In this document: piece by piece, positions 1 to 9,573 of the stretch
Numbering within the stretch: position 1 is the stretch's first letter
How the letters are laid out: the number at the start of each line of letters is the position of its first letter
Assembly (NCBI GenBank): GCA_907163375.1
Contig: CAJQUW010009069.1
Location: 62,001-126,000, forward strand
Source: Prostheceraeus crozeri
Lineage: Eukaryota; Platyhelminthes; Polycladida; Euryleptidae
Length of the DNA: 64,000 bases
Reading direction: 5' to 3'
Translations under genes and position numbers: made by a program
Notes under the pieces: generated by a model
Seen by the model: the letters and a program-made list of their open reading frames with translations, nothing else
Databases searched by the model: none
Told to the model about the DNA's origin: nothing

Positions 1-621
1 TTTAAGTATCATCGATTCAAATATGGGTTGTATATCATTTACATTATGAATTTCTTGCGAATTTGTAAAATGTCCTTGTATTATTTCTTCAGGAATTCCA
101 TCAGGTCCATTTTTTGTATAAAGTACTTCTACATTCATATAACATTTGAAAGATTTCTTAAATATATTATAAAAGTTGGTTAGAATATCAGAAAAAGTTT
201 TATCGGTTTCATTATATTCAACGGGTGAAGCCCTGGAAGACATCTCCGTTGACCCATGAACCGATGTCCCACGAACAGATTCATTAAATAAATATTTTAT
301 ATCTGTTACGGCTTCATCAAATTCATCTATTTCGTTAAATTCATCAGTATCACTAAATAAATATTTTATATCTGTTACGGCTTCATCTTCACTATTAAAA
401 AATTTTTTATATTCCGAATGTGAATAATCATCAAACATTTTTTTAACTTTTATATCAATAGGCAATGTTTCTAGATAGTTTTTATAACTATTTAATTTTA
501 ATATATTTCATTCATCAACTCGTTCTACATTTTGTAAATGCATTTTACTTTGTAGATGAGATTGATAACTTCTTTTTGTTTGTAACTTTTTTTTACATAA
601 GACACAATAAAATGTTTTCAT
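1..621 (-). pseudogene. polB: Family-B DNA polymerase gene, N-terminal end (cut by window edge)
   Basis: The minus strand from 621 leftwards matches the start of the element 2 polymerase region (25878 leftwards): a C2H2 finger at the N-terminus, an acidic Asp/Glu-rich linker, then the conserved domain that precedes the polymerase in this family. The body of the gene lies outside the window. The linker carries a 54-bp GC-rich hairpin insert (223-276) that element 2 lacks. Whether the whole gene is intact cannot be judged. Confidence 0.8.
223..276. repeat. In-frame double-hairpin insert in polymerase linker
   Basis: The insert is 54 bp, a multiple of three, and is absent at the matching site of element 2 (near 25495). 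First hairpin GGGT-gaa-GCCC at 223-233, second stem GACATC/GATGTC. On the minus strand it encodes a peptide ending S-S-R-A-S-P. A near-identical reverse-complement copy lies between genes at 4964-5030. Confidence 0.8.
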
Positions 622-723
622 TTTTTATTTTTTAAAGAAAAAATTTGTGTTTTAGTTTTTTTTTTAAAAAAAATTTTTGTTTTAATTTTAGAGAAAAAAA
701 TACTAATATATCTGCAAAATCGT

Positions 724-747
724 GCGAAGCCCTAGTACCTTCGGTTT
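724..747. repeat. GC-rich double mini-hairpin downstream of ATPase gene
   Basis: GCGAAGC (724-730) followed by ACC-ttc-GGT (737-745), in the short gap between the polymerase start and the end of the ATPase gene. Same design as 25601-25626 and 10811-10843: a hairpin based on GCGAAGC, a spacer, and a second hairpin closing on ttc or gaa. Confidence 0.6.
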
Positions 748-764
748 GATTATGATAAATTTGT

Positions 765-2297
765 TTAATTATTAAGTATTTCACTAACACCATTTATTAA
801 TGGTTTTATATCATTAAAAGTTTTTTTGGCTTCAACAAATGTAGATTTGGCATCAGAAAATGTAGATTTAACATCAGATATTATTGGTGTTGCTTTTCTT
901 AAAGCGTTTCTAACATCATTTATTGCAATTTTTAAATAGTTTAATGTTTCATTATCTTGTAATCTTTTTGGTATTGGTATACCAAATTTTGCATTTAAAT
1001 AATGATCAAAATAAAAATAAAATGTATCAGGAATAATTTTTAGTGGTACTTTTGCTTCAGACTCTAAAAAGATAATTATTTGTTCTATAACTTGATTTGA
1101 TAAATGTTTTGCATTTGCATACATTCTAATATCAAAATCTTGAGAGTTATTATAGATTTCATGTTCGGTATCTACTAATATATTTAAATCTTTATCATAT
1201 ACTTGCATATGTCCACTTATTGTGTCAACACGTATTATTCCATATTTATGTTGTGTATAATATGATAAAGGCATATTCATTTTATAATTTTTATTAATAT
1301 CATTAAAGAATGCTGCAATTTTTTGTGTAGTTGTAAAAAATGTTTGAATGTTTTCTCTAATCTTATTATCTACATCACAAGCTTTATGAGCTAATACAAC
1401 TATTTCAATATTTTGATGTCTTCCTTTTGTAAATATTTCTGACATATTTTTTTGTTTTGATAAACTTTCAACATCATCTAAAATTAATAAAGATTTATTT
1501 TCAGGTGTACCAGCAAAACTTTCCATATCTTGTAACTCATCTAATTGTTTATCATTATAGACGTTTGTAAAAGTTGGCCATTCAGAAGTATGCATACAAA
1601 AAATATGTACTTTTGTTTCATCCTTATAATGTTCGTTTATATATTTTTTAATAAACGTAGTCTTACCACTTCCAGTTTTACCGTAAACAATGAAATGTAA
1701 ATTTTCTTGATGCATTTTACCTTGTTTATTATTAGTTTTATCCTTAATCTTATCCTCCTCAGTCTTCCATCCTTTAAAAGTTTTTTTTTCTTGGTTATAA
1801 AAAATTATTCTCTTTTGTTCCTCTGTTAGAAAGTAACCCCATTGATTTCCAATACATATAACAAGATGATAAATAAAAAATATTAAAATACATGCTAACA
1901 ATATTTTTATACAATGAAATTTTAAAAAATTCCAAAGACGTGTAAGATCTGATTGTGGTATTTTTTTATTAAGAGATGAATTAGGGGGTAGTGGCTCTAA
2001 ATATTTTTTATCTATATTATTATATATATTTTTATCTATATTATTATATATATTTTTATCTATATTATTATTATATTTAGTATTATACATAGGATTTTCT
2101 ACAATATTATTAATATCTTTGAGATTCGGATCTTGAGGGGTTAGTGTATCTTGAAACTCAGTGTTATTCATATAATTATTTATTATTTCGTTTATTGCAT
2201 TAAGAGATTTATGACGACTTAGATTACTTTTATTACTTTTATCACTTTTAATTATAACCGGTGAATATAAATCTTCCAAATTTTCGTTTTTATTCAT
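765..2297 (-). CDS. Membrane-anchored A32-like P-loop ATPase (accessory)
   Basis: 510 residues, looks whole. An Asn/Ile-rich N-terminal region with tandem repeats (about 70-98) is followed by one transmembrane segment (about 129-148). Walker A GKTGSGKT is at 206-213, Walker B LLILDD at about 270-275, and GRHQN plus a hydrophobic strand ending in H follows, as in A32/FtsK-HerA packaging ATPases. A helical tail ends the protein. Known: A32-type ATPases package DNA into capsids. The membrane anchor is unusual for that role. Element 2 has no counterpart here; its own shorter ATPase (20514-21283) lies left of the polymerase. Inference: a second, specialised ATPase, perhaps acting at membranes. Start chosen at the ATG after an A/T-rich leader. 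Confidence 0.8.
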   Translation of the reverse strand: MNKNENLEDLYSPVIIKSDKSNKSNLSRHKSLNAINEIINNYMNNTEFQDTLTPQDPNLKDINNIVENPMYNTKYNNNIDKNIYNNIDKNIYNNIDKKYLEPLPPNSSLNKKIPQSDLTRLWNFLKFHCIKILLACILIFFIYHLVICIGNQWGYFLTEEQKRIIFYNQEKKTFKGWKTEEDKIKDKTNNKQGKMHQENLHFIVYGKTGSGKTTFIKKYINEHYKDETKVHIFCMHTSEWPTFTNVYNDKQLDELQDMESFAGTPENKSLLILDDVESLSKQKNMSEIFTKGRHQNIEIVVLAHKACDVDNKIRENIQTFFTTTQKIAAFFNDINKNYKMNMPLSYYTQHKYGIIRVDTISGHMQVYDKDLNILVDTEHEIYNNSQDFDIRMYANAKHLSNQVIEQIIIFLESEAKVPLKIIPDTFYFYFDHYLNAKFGIPIPKRLQDNETLNYLKIAINDVRNALRKATPIISDVKSTFSDAKSTFVEAKKTFNDIKPLINGVSEILNN

Positions 2298-2536
2298 TTA
2301 ATATTTTTAAAATAAAAATTTAGGAATTATTATTTTTTAATTCCGGACTCGCATTCTTACACTCTTATGAGTGTTTTTAACCTCTGTAGAACCTCCGGAA
2401 TGTGTCGGACTTTTTGTTCCTATACTCAAAAGAAGTATGTTCCGAACCTCTCCTCTCTTCCGGAATGCTTAAGAATATTTTAATAAAATAATATTTTATT
2501 CTTTATAAAAAATAATATTTTAATATATATAAGATT

Positions 2537-2672
2537 ATTTTAGTTGAAATACAACTATTTTAGTTGAAATACAACTATTTTAGTTGAAATACAACTATTT
2601 TAGTTGAAATACAACTATTTTAGTTGAAATACAACTATTTTAGTTGAAATACAACTATTTTAGTTGAAATAC
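2537..2672. repeat. 20-bp tandem repeat, about 6.7 copies
   Basis: Near-perfect head-to-tail copies with the core AGTTGAAATACAACT, itself an inverted repeat (AGTTG/CAACT) with a 5-nt loop. It lies between the divergent ends of the ATPase and zinc-finger genes. No spacers separate the copies, so it is not a CRISPR array. It could be a regulatory or replication repeat. Confidence 0.9.
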
Positions 2673-2679
2673 TAATATA

Positions 2680-3606
2680 AATTATTATTTTAACATAAAT
2701 TATTATTTTGACATAAATTATTATTATGTTGATTATTATGTTGATTAAGTTTTGGACATAGTGTTACATGTCGCTGAAAATTTTTCTTTAATATAATTTT
2801 TTGACAACCTCTACATTTAACTTTTTCTTTTAAACAATCCTTACACTGATATTTACTATCATAAAACTCTGTCTTAGGTTTAGTATTTTGACAACTTGTA
2901 CATTGTCTTGTAGAACTTATACAAGAATTATAATGATTAGTAATTCCTTGATTTGTAAAATATTTATTACAATTACGACATAACTGATCTTTTAATTTAT
3001 CTTTTTTTTCTTTTTTAACCTCTTCTGTTTGTTCGCATAATTTTAAATGACGTGCAAAATTTTTTGATGTTATATTTTTATTACATCCGGAACATATTTT
3101 TTTTTGTTATTACTTTCAACAAATTGTTTTTTATCAATATAAATATTTTGTGCTACATTATTATTTTGAACAAAAGGATTATTTTGAACAAAAGGATTAT
3201 TTTGTGCTAAATAATTATTATTATTTTGCCTAGGTGTATTTTGCCTAGGTGTATTTATTCTAGCAGTATTTTGCCTAGGTGTATTTATTCTAGCAGTATT
3301 TTGCCTTGGTGTATTTATTCTAGCAGTATAAAGATTTTGTTCTTTATCTGAAATAAATAAATGCTTTAATCTTTGTAATGGTTGCTCTGATTGAATATTA
3401 TTATACTGAATACTATTATTAGATTGAATATTATTCTGAATATTATTAGGTTGAATATTATTAGGTTGAATATTATTAGGTTGTATATTATTAGGTTGTA
3501 ATTGATTCATATGCATACCACATGGTGTGTTTTTCATATGAGAATATAATAGTGTTTGATTTAAAAAACGCATATTGCAAACTTGACAAATTTGAGTCAT
3601 TTCCAT
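2680..3606 (-). pseudogene. Zinc-finger-rich gene, Asn-rich, broken
   Basis: The N-terminal part starts with a C2H2 finger (CQVC...H...C, residues 7-29), then tandem Asn-Ile-Gln-Pro-Asn repeats, Thr-Pro-Arg-Gln-Asn repeats and Asn-Pro-Phe-Val-Gln-Asn repeats. The C-terminal part has several CxxC pairs and C2HC-like fingers, one resembling the CxxC-xxKPxxxF-CxxC modules seen in large DNA viruses. The region is not one open frame, with about one break. Function unknown, nucleic-acid binding likely. Element 2 has two unrelated genes in this place. Confidence 0.65.
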
Positions 3607-3713
3607 TTTTTATTTTTATTAGGAAAAATTTTATTTTTATTAGGAAAAATTTTATTTTTTATAATTTATGTATTTTTTATAATCAGAAAAAATTTTATTT
3701 TTATTGTTTAAAA

Positions 3714-4601
3714 ATGATGTTACCAAATGTTGGTGGAGGTGCATATATCCCGAATAATCGTGAATTAGAAATAGAGATAGAAAATTATATCATGAAAACT
3801 GGAGACGTTTTATCTGGACCATTGCATCTTTCTATTCTTCCACAACAAAATACAGAGTTAACAAATAAACAATATGTTGATACACAAATCAATGACTTAA
3901 AGGAAAAATATATAAACGATGTTATGGTTCCACTGATGAACGAATTAAAGTTGCTTAAACTTAATGACAAATCATTAAACGAAAAATTATCAAAACTTGA
4001 TAAAAAGGATAGAGAGCTAGAAGCAGATATAGCAAAACTTTTTAAAAAGATTTCAGAACAATCAAAAATTTTAATATTACTTCCTTTAAATTTAAAATCT
4101 GCAGTCATTAAAAATAAACATCAGATAAAAATGTTAAAAGAACAATTAGAAGATGAAATAGAAAAACTACCTGAAAGAATTAAAAAAAATTTAAAACAGT
4201 TACAAACTACATTCCAAAAAAGTGTTGATGAATTGAGTTCTAAAATTACTCAACAAATGAAAAAGATGAATAGAATAATAAATGAAGTAAACTCACTTAA
4301 TGAAAAAGTTGATAAAATGAAAACTCTTAAAATCAATTTAGAAAATGAATTAAAGAAAAATTTACAAGAAAACTCTAAAGAAAATAAAGAACAGTTAGAT
4401 GCTGTTAAAAGACACTTAGATGTTCTTAAAATTAAGTTAAATGCTCTTAAAACGGCGTTGAAGATTAATCAGCAGAAAATGCAAGTTAATAGAAGAGAAA
4501 TTAAAGTACATCACACGCTACTTGACGCAATAGATAAAGTGCAACAGTCAATTAATAAAGTTATCTCGAAGTTGTTGTCCATTCACAAACGTAAATCTTA
4601 A
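3714..4601 (+). CDS. Fibre-like coiled-coil protein
   Basis: 295 residues, looks whole; start set at the first of two ATGs, matching the copy at 27428. Residues 27-56 read like the collar motif of phage tail fibres (G-x-L-x-GPL-x-L ... L-T-N-K-x-YVD). The rest (about 60-290) is an almost uninterrupted Lys/Glu/Leu coiled coil. Known: such motifs join trimeric fibres to a base. Inference: a surface fibre or spike for the capsid, as adenovirus fibre is. It sits just upstream of the small hydrophobic and capsid genes on the same strand. A different structural coiled-coil role remains possible. Confidence 0.7.
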   Translation: MMLPNVGGGAYIPNNRELEIEIENYIMKTGDVLSGPLHLSILPQQNTELTNKQYVDTQINDLKEKYINDVMVPLMNELKLLKLNDKSLNEKLSKLDKKDRELEADIAKLFKKISEQSKILILLPLNLKSAVIKNKHQIKMLKEQLEDEIEKLPERIKKNLKQLQTTFQKSVDELSSKITQQMKKMNRIINEVNSLNEKVDKMKTLKINLENELKKNLQENSKENKEQLDAVKRHLDVLKIKLNALKTALKINQQKMQVNRREIKVHHTLLDAIDKVQQSINKVISKLLSIHKRKS

Positions 4602-4772
4602 ACGAGTATTGTAAATATTAACTTAAATATTTTTTACCTACAAAAAATAAGAATCATAAAAAATATAAATATAATTTTAAAAATACAAAAGTATAAATAT
4701 AATTTTTTAAAAAATTTAAAAATATAATTTTTAAAAAAAATTTAAAAATATAAAAGTATATAATTTTAAAAA

Positions 4773-4946
4773 ATGGATAAAATTAGAGCTGATAATTTTA
4801 AAAGAATTAAACAATTAGAAGAGTTAATAAAACAAAGAAATATTATGAAAGAAAATCATAGAATAAAAAGAATGATTGATGCAGGTTTGGTTCCTGATAA
4901 AGTTAAACCAAAAACGCAATCTGTAAAAGTTAAGAACAAAAAATAA
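4773..4946 (+). CDS. 57-residue ORF copying the N-terminus of the 18768 gene
   Basis: The first 29 residues are identical to the N-terminus of the 275-residue protein at 18768-19595 of element 2; the rest is a short basic tail ending K-V-K-N-K-K. It has the usual AAAAA-ATG leader. Element 2 lacks it between its fibre gene and 28358. It may be a duplicated 5' module acting as a small basic protein, or the remnant of a recombination between terminal and internal DNA. Confidence 0.6.
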   Translation: MDKIRADNFKRIKQLEELIKQRNIMKENHRIKRMIDAGLVPDKVKPKTQSVKVKNKK

Positions 4947-4963
4947 ACATTTTTTTTAATAAT

Positions 4964-5030
4964 GGACATCGGTTCATGGGTCAACGGAGATATCTTCCAG
5001 GGCTTCGCGCTTCGCGCTTCGCGCTTCGCC
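4964..5030. repeat. Intergenic hairpin array related to 223-276
   Basis: Reverse complement of the polymerase-gene insert at 223-276 with about one mismatch, extended on the right by tandem GCGCTTC units (5001-5030) that fold as GCGAAGC mini-hairpins. Its presence in a coding and a non-coding place argues that the unit moves. Confidence 0.75.
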
Positions 5031-5073
5031 TGTATTTATGTTTTTCCCAAAAAGTCAAATTTATTACTAAAAA

Positions 5074-5583
5074 ATGCCTATAATTTATAAACACAATCTT
5101 AAACAATTTGCTTCAAATCAAAAAATTTCTCATGAACCACGTATGAATCCTGTTTATCATTATGATAATAGAGAAACCGTTCAAAAAGAAGGGGATGGCA
5201 TCTTTTCTGGTATTGGTAGTATCGTTAACTTAATTAAAAATAATAAAGATTTGATTACATCTGCTGCAAAAGGAGCAGCTGCTATAGGTAGTACAGCTAG
5301 TGCAATATCAAATGCTGTTAAATCACAAAACGAATTAAAACAACTAGAAGCTATTCGTAAACTCAAGAATGATTCTGAAGAACTAAAAAAATTAAAAAAA
5401 CTTTCAGATGAAACAAAAAACAAAATTGCTAACATAGCTGTTGGGGAAACCTTGAGGAGCGGAGCTCCGTCTGATAGTAAACATAATGAAAAAACAATTG
5501 AAGAAATAAGAGGTAATGGCGTGAGCAGCAACCTTCTGTCTAACCAACAAAGCTGTAGCGGAGCTGGTCTAGCAAAATTCTAA
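5074..5583 (+). CDS. Small amphipathic virion protein (protein VI-like candidate)
   Basis: 169 residues, looks whole. A Gly/Ala/Ser/Ile-rich amphipathic stretch (about 44-90, G-I-G-S-I-V-N-L-I then A-A-K-G-A-A-A-I-G-S) is followed by a charged helix. This is the usual make-up of membrane-active minor virion proteins in adenovirus and adintovirus/Polinton relatives. It lies between fibre and capsid genes. A hairpin GGAGC-gga-GCTCC (5456-5468) is inside the gene and shared with element 2. Role inferred: endosome disruption or DNA-capsid contact. No direct homology claim is made. Confidence 0.6.
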   Translation: MPIIYKHNLKQFASNQKISHEPRMNPVYHYDNRETVQKEGDGIFSGIGSIVNLIKNNKDLITSAAKGAAAIGSTASAISNAVKSQNELKQLEAIRKLKNDSEELKKLKKLSDETKNKIANIAVGETLRSGAPSDSKHNEKTIEEIRGNGVSSNLLSNQQSCSGAGLAKF

Positions 5584-5701
5584 AAATTATATTTTAGTAA
5601 AATTCTAAAATTATATTTAGTAAAATTCTAAAATTATATTTTAGTAAAAATTTTTTTTCTGTCTGTGAGAAAAACAAAAAGTCAAATTATTTCTTATAAA
5701 A

Positions 5702-7037
5702 ATGTCTTCGCTTATCGAAAATAAATTTAGATTAGATGATCCTCCGTTCACCAGTTACAATCAAAAAAAGAATGACTATATAAGAATTGCTATGAATCCC
5801 GGATCTTCCAGTAGAGTAAATACTGGAGGAGATTTAATCTTTGAAGTTGATAATCAGCAGAGTTATTTATATTTACCTGATTCATTTTTACACTGTGAAT
5901 ATTCTTTATATAGTGATGCTAATTTTACAACACCATTACCAGATACCGATAATATTACACTAGAGAATAATTTTTTCCCAAGTTTATTTACACAAATGCG
6001 TTTAGATGTTGCAACTCAAAATATAGAAACAATACGTGATTCTCCAGGTGTAATTGATACAATGCTTAGATTTGTAATAATTGGTGAAAATAATAAAAAG
6101 AATGAAATCGAAGGTTGGTTTCCTGATACTAATGATGGTATAATTATTGAGGATTTAACTCACGCTGGAACAGATGCCGCAGGAATTGCGAAAGATGTAG
6201 AAAATATTGCAAAACATTTAAATAAAACAAATAATGAAGCATATAAAGAAAGACGTGAATTTAACAAAAAAAAGTAAACAGACAGTAAATTGGTCATTGT
6301 CTCCATTATTCGGATATTTAGATTATGATAAAATATCATATCAATTAAAATTTAAATTAATAATTCATCGTACAGCAAATAATGAATTAATCTTTTTTGG
6401 TAAAACTGGAAAAAAAGCATATTTAAAAATTGATAGACTTGAATGGTGGATTAAGCATATTACTCCTAGTTTAGAGGTTGAAACAGCTATTGCAAAAAGA
6501 TTAAATACTAACAAACCAATTCCAGTTAATTTTCTAAAGAGAACTGCTAGTTCAGTAACTTTTTCCGAACAAAGATTTAACTGGCATTTTACTAGAACTG
6601 CGAATACTCCAAGATATTTATTACTAACATTTCAAAGAAATAATTCTCCAAGTTTTGATAAGAACAATAATCTCTTCCATATTAATACAATTCGAAGTTT
6701 ACAAGTTTCATTAAATCAAACTCGATATCCAATTGATCCATTAAGATTCGATGATACCAATAATCAATTTATGGAAGGATATGATGCTTATAGAAATCTT
6801 TGTATAGAATTTGGAGTTGAACCACAATTAACTCCTGGAGATTGGAGACATTTATATCCAATTTTCTGTTTCGATTTAAGTGCACAATCTGAAGATATTA
6901 TTAAAAATGGTTGTGATGTAACAATTAATATTGAAAAGAAAGATTCCACAACTTCATTGATGGCTTATGGTTTATTGCTAGAAGATGCAAAATATTCTAT
7001 TGAAATTCTTAATGGAAAGATGGTTAGGATAGGTTAA
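5702..7037 (+). pseudogene. Major capsid protein gene, broken
   Basis: Almost identical to the whole copy at 29088-30422. It lies at the same place, downstream of the amphipathic protein gene and upstream of the hydrophobic protein gene. This copy is broken, with about one break, so element 1 could not supply its own capsid from it. Family evidence is given under 29088-30422. Confidence 0.8.
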
Positions 7038-7174
7038 TTAAAATTTTTTTCATAACTAGAATAGATTAAAATTTTTGTTAACTTAAAAATTCTTAACTAA
7101 AAATTTTTCATAACTAGAATAGATTTAAATTTTTTGTTAACTTTAAATTCTTAACTTAAAATTTTTTATTAAAA

Positions 7175-7660
7175 ATGTCGCAAGCGAAAAGTAATATTAA
7201 TAATAAAACTGTTGAATTAAAATTACGTAATATTGTTGACAAAAATACCCCTAAAACTATTACGATTAACAAAAAAAAGTATTACATAAGTAAACCAATG
7301 ATAGAGAATATTCAATTACAAGAAGAAAAGAATGGTGGGATTCTTCCATTAATTCCAGTAATAATAGGTGGCATAGCTGCAGCAGGAAGTGTTGCAGGTG
7401 GGACAGCTGGTATTGTCCAAGCAGTAAATAAAAATAAATCAGAGAAGGCAGCATTAGAAGAACAAAAACGACATAATAGAGAGTTAGAGAAAGTTGCTAG
7501 GGGTGAAGGAGTAGTAGATAATTTTATTAGTAAGTTAAAATTAGTTGATGAAGGAAAACGAGTTCTTAAAAATATTCTCCACAATGTTGATGATTTAATT
7601 GAAATTAAAGAAACTAAAGATGGTTCTGGAATATATCTAAGTCCTAGTATGATAAGGTAA
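7175..7660 (+). CDS. Small hydrophobic virion protein
   Basis: 161 residues, looks whole. Basic N-terminus, then a strongly hydrophobic Gly/Ala/Ile stretch (about 52-82, G-G-I-L-P-L-I-P-V-I-I-G-G) and a charged helix. Polintons and adintoviruses often have one or two such proteins beside the capsid gene, compared with adenovirus core proteins X and VI. Start context is a T-run then AAAAATG. A hairpin GAACC-ttt-GGTTC follows the stop (7669-7681), with GGACC-ttt-GGTCC in the same place in element 2, so it could also serve as a transcript-end structure. Confidence 0.65.
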   Translation: MSQAKSNINNKTVELKLRNIVDKNTPKTITINKKKYYISKPMIENIQLQEEKNGGILPLIPVIIGGIAAAGSVAGGTAGIVQAVNKNKSEKAALEEQKRHNRELEKVARGEGVVDNFISKLKLVDEGKRVLKNILHNVDDLIEIKETKDGSGIYLSPSMIR

Positions 7661-7736
7661 TAACCTCAGAACCTTTGGTTCCTTTCGGTAAAACATTCAT
7701 TTTATTTTATCTTTTAAATTTTTTTTATCTTTTAAA

Positions 7737-9077
7737 ATGAATTCTAAAAATTCCGAAAATTTAATTAAATTAAAAATTTCTAATTTAGATTTATTGAATT
7801 ATCTATTAAACAAAAATAAAAACTCAAATTGTAAAATTTATGAAGGTAACGACGACAAACAAAGTTTGGCTACTACCTACGGTGGCGACATACAAAAAAC
7901 ATTAGAAAACTTTCCTGGATTTATTTGGAGTAAATATTCGAAAGAAAAACATCTTCCTGGTCATTCATATACCGGTCCAGGAACTCGATTAGATATAAGA
8001 CTAGATGAGAATAATAATCCGAAACCAGGTGAAGAACCAATAAATAGAGTAGATGCCGCAGCTTACAGGCATGATTTAGCTTATCGAAATCATGATCTAA
8101 GTTCTCGACATGCAGCTGATAAGAAGATGATTCAAGAATTAGATAGTATTCAGAATCCTACATTTAGAGAAAAAATTGAAAGAATGTTTGTTAAGAAAGC
8201 TTTACAAGCTAAAATATTATTCGGTCAGGGTTTAAATGAAAATCATAATTCAGACGTTTATGCATCTGAAATTCATAAAGAATATAGAAAGCCTAAATAT
8301 TTATTAAAAGTAAAAGTATTTAATAAAGATGATATTTGGAGTGCTGATCTTATTCATATGCCGAATGAAAGGGACCGAACCGAAGGTTCTAAGACAAAGT
8401 CTGACTACAAATACGCATTGACCGTTATAGATTTATATACACGATACGCTTGGGTAAAGCCTTTAAAAAATAAAAGTGGTCTTTCAGTTAAATATGCGTT
8501 TGAAGAAATCTTTAAAGAAAGTAAGAGAAAGCCAAAAAAATTGTTTGTTGATAAAGGATCGGAATTTTATAACCGAAACGTTCAGCCACTATTTGAAACT
8601 GTTTATTCAACTGAAAACGCAGGAAAAGCTGTAGTGATAGAAAGATTCAATCGGACGTTAAAAAATAAAATTTTCAAAAAGTTTACTCAGCAAGGAAATC
8701 AGAAATGGTTGAGGATATTACCAGGAGTTGTAGAAGAGTACAATAATAAAGTTCATTCAGGTATTGAAGAAACCCCAAAGAATGCTTCTGACGACCCTGA
8801 TTTAATACGAAAGAAAATATTCGAGAATAATTATTCGAATGAGAGTAATCCGAATTTGCAGAAACTTAAGCCGAAATTTAAAATTGGAGATAGAGTTAGA
8901 ATATTTAAAAATAAGAATAAATTTGAAAAAGGCTTTGTTGGTTATTGGACTAAAGAAATATTTGAAGTTTGCAAAATAAATCAAAGTTATCCGATTACTT
9001 ATGAAATTAAAGATTTAGATAATGAGGATATCAGAGGCCGTTTTTATCAAAATGAATTACAGAAAACAGAGCTTTAA
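7737..9077 (+). CDS. Phospholipase A2-like domain fused to DDE integrase
   Basis: 446 residues, looks whole. Residues about 72-135 match the parvovirus VP1/PF08398-type PLA2 domain: calcium loop YTGPG (78-82), a GEEPIN...DAAA stretch, catalytic H112-D113, and D128. Residues about 198-340 are an rve integrase core with D204, D272 and E302. The last two are separated by only 29 residues, against about 35 in retroviral integrases. The C-terminal 380-446 looks like an SH3-like DNA-binding tail. Known: PLA2 domains open endosomes for parvoviruses; integrase inserts Polintons with 6-bp duplications. Fusion of entry enzyme and integrase in one frame is unusual. Hairpins lie at 7856-7883 and 8377-8402; the latter adds 10 codons relative to element 2. 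Confidence 0.88.
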   Translation: MNSKNSENLIKLKISNLDLLNYLLNKNKNSNCKIYEGNDDKQSLATTYGGDIQKTLENFPGFIWSKYSKEKHLPGHSYTGPGTRLDIRLDENNNPKPGEEPINRVDAAAYRHDLAYRNHDLSSRHAADKKMIQELDSIQNPTFREKIERMFVKKALQAKILFGQGLNENHNSDVYASEIHKEYRKPKYLLKVKVFNKDDIWSADLIHMPNERDRTEGSKTKSDYKYALTVIDLYTRYAWVKPLKNKSGLSVKYAFEEIFKESKRKPKKLFVDKGSEFYNRNVQPLFETVYSTENAGKAVVIERFNRTLKNKIFKKFTQQGNQKWLRILPGVVEEYNNKVHSGIEETPKNASDDPDLIRKKIFENNYSNESNPNLQKLKPKFKIGDRVRIFKNKNKFEKGFVGYWTKEIFEVCKINQSYPITYEIKDLDNEDIRGRFYQNELQKTEL

Positions 9078-9111
9078 CCTTTAGGTGGCGCTTTAGCTAG
9101 CTTCGCTTGAG

Positions 9112-9573
9112 TTATAGATTGTTTAACTCTAACATAATATCTAAAAATGGTACTCCTTTTTGTAATTTGTACAAAACGTATAAACATAATTGCCCACAAT
9201 AGGTAGTGCCTGGTTTTTGAATTTGAAATGTATTGTATGTTCCCGTTCCAAGTAATTCTTTTACTTCATTTGTAGGTGGAAGCCCGTATGAGTCAAAATA
9301 ATAATTATCTCCGTTTTTACTAAAGATACCTGCTGACCAATGTACGCCGTTTTGGTCTGAAGTGTGAAGATTCGTTATGAAATTTACAGTTATTGATGGA
9401 ACTTTGTTCCGGGAACTGAAGGTTCCTGTTGGCCTATTTTTTAGGAATTGTAATTCGTTTCTCATTAGAACATGAAAATTCTTTATTCCTAATTGATTTG
9501 CGATTTTCTTTAGGTCGAAATTCGTTGTCGTTTGTGTTCCATATAATTTAAAAAACTCATTTATGTTGCTCAT
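9112..9573 (-). CDS. Adenain-type cysteine protease
   Basis: 153 residues, looks whole. Catalytic triad candidates are H78 (in VHW), D94 (in YFDSYG) and C126 (in YCGQLC), the order seen in adenovirus maturation protease and Ulp1-like enzymes of Polintons. It is convergent with the integrase gene. Two hairpins (GGAAC-ttt-GTTCC at 9398-9410 and a neighbour to 9426) lie inside the gene and encode G-T-F-S-S-R-N-K-V-P-S, shared with element 2. Role: cleavage of capsid precursors. Confidence 0.9.
   Translation of the reverse strand: MSNINEFFKLYGTQTTTNFDLKKIANQLGIKNFHVLMRNELQFLKNRPTGTFSSRNKVPSITVNFITNLHTSDQNGVHWSAGIFSKNGDNYYFDSYGLPPTNEVKELLGTGTYNTFQIQKPGTTYCGQLCLYVLYKLQKGVPFLDIMLELNNL

Noticed and set aside
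2537-2672. CRISPR-like array
   Set aside because: The 20-bp units abut one another with no spacers, and the setting is a eukaryotic element.
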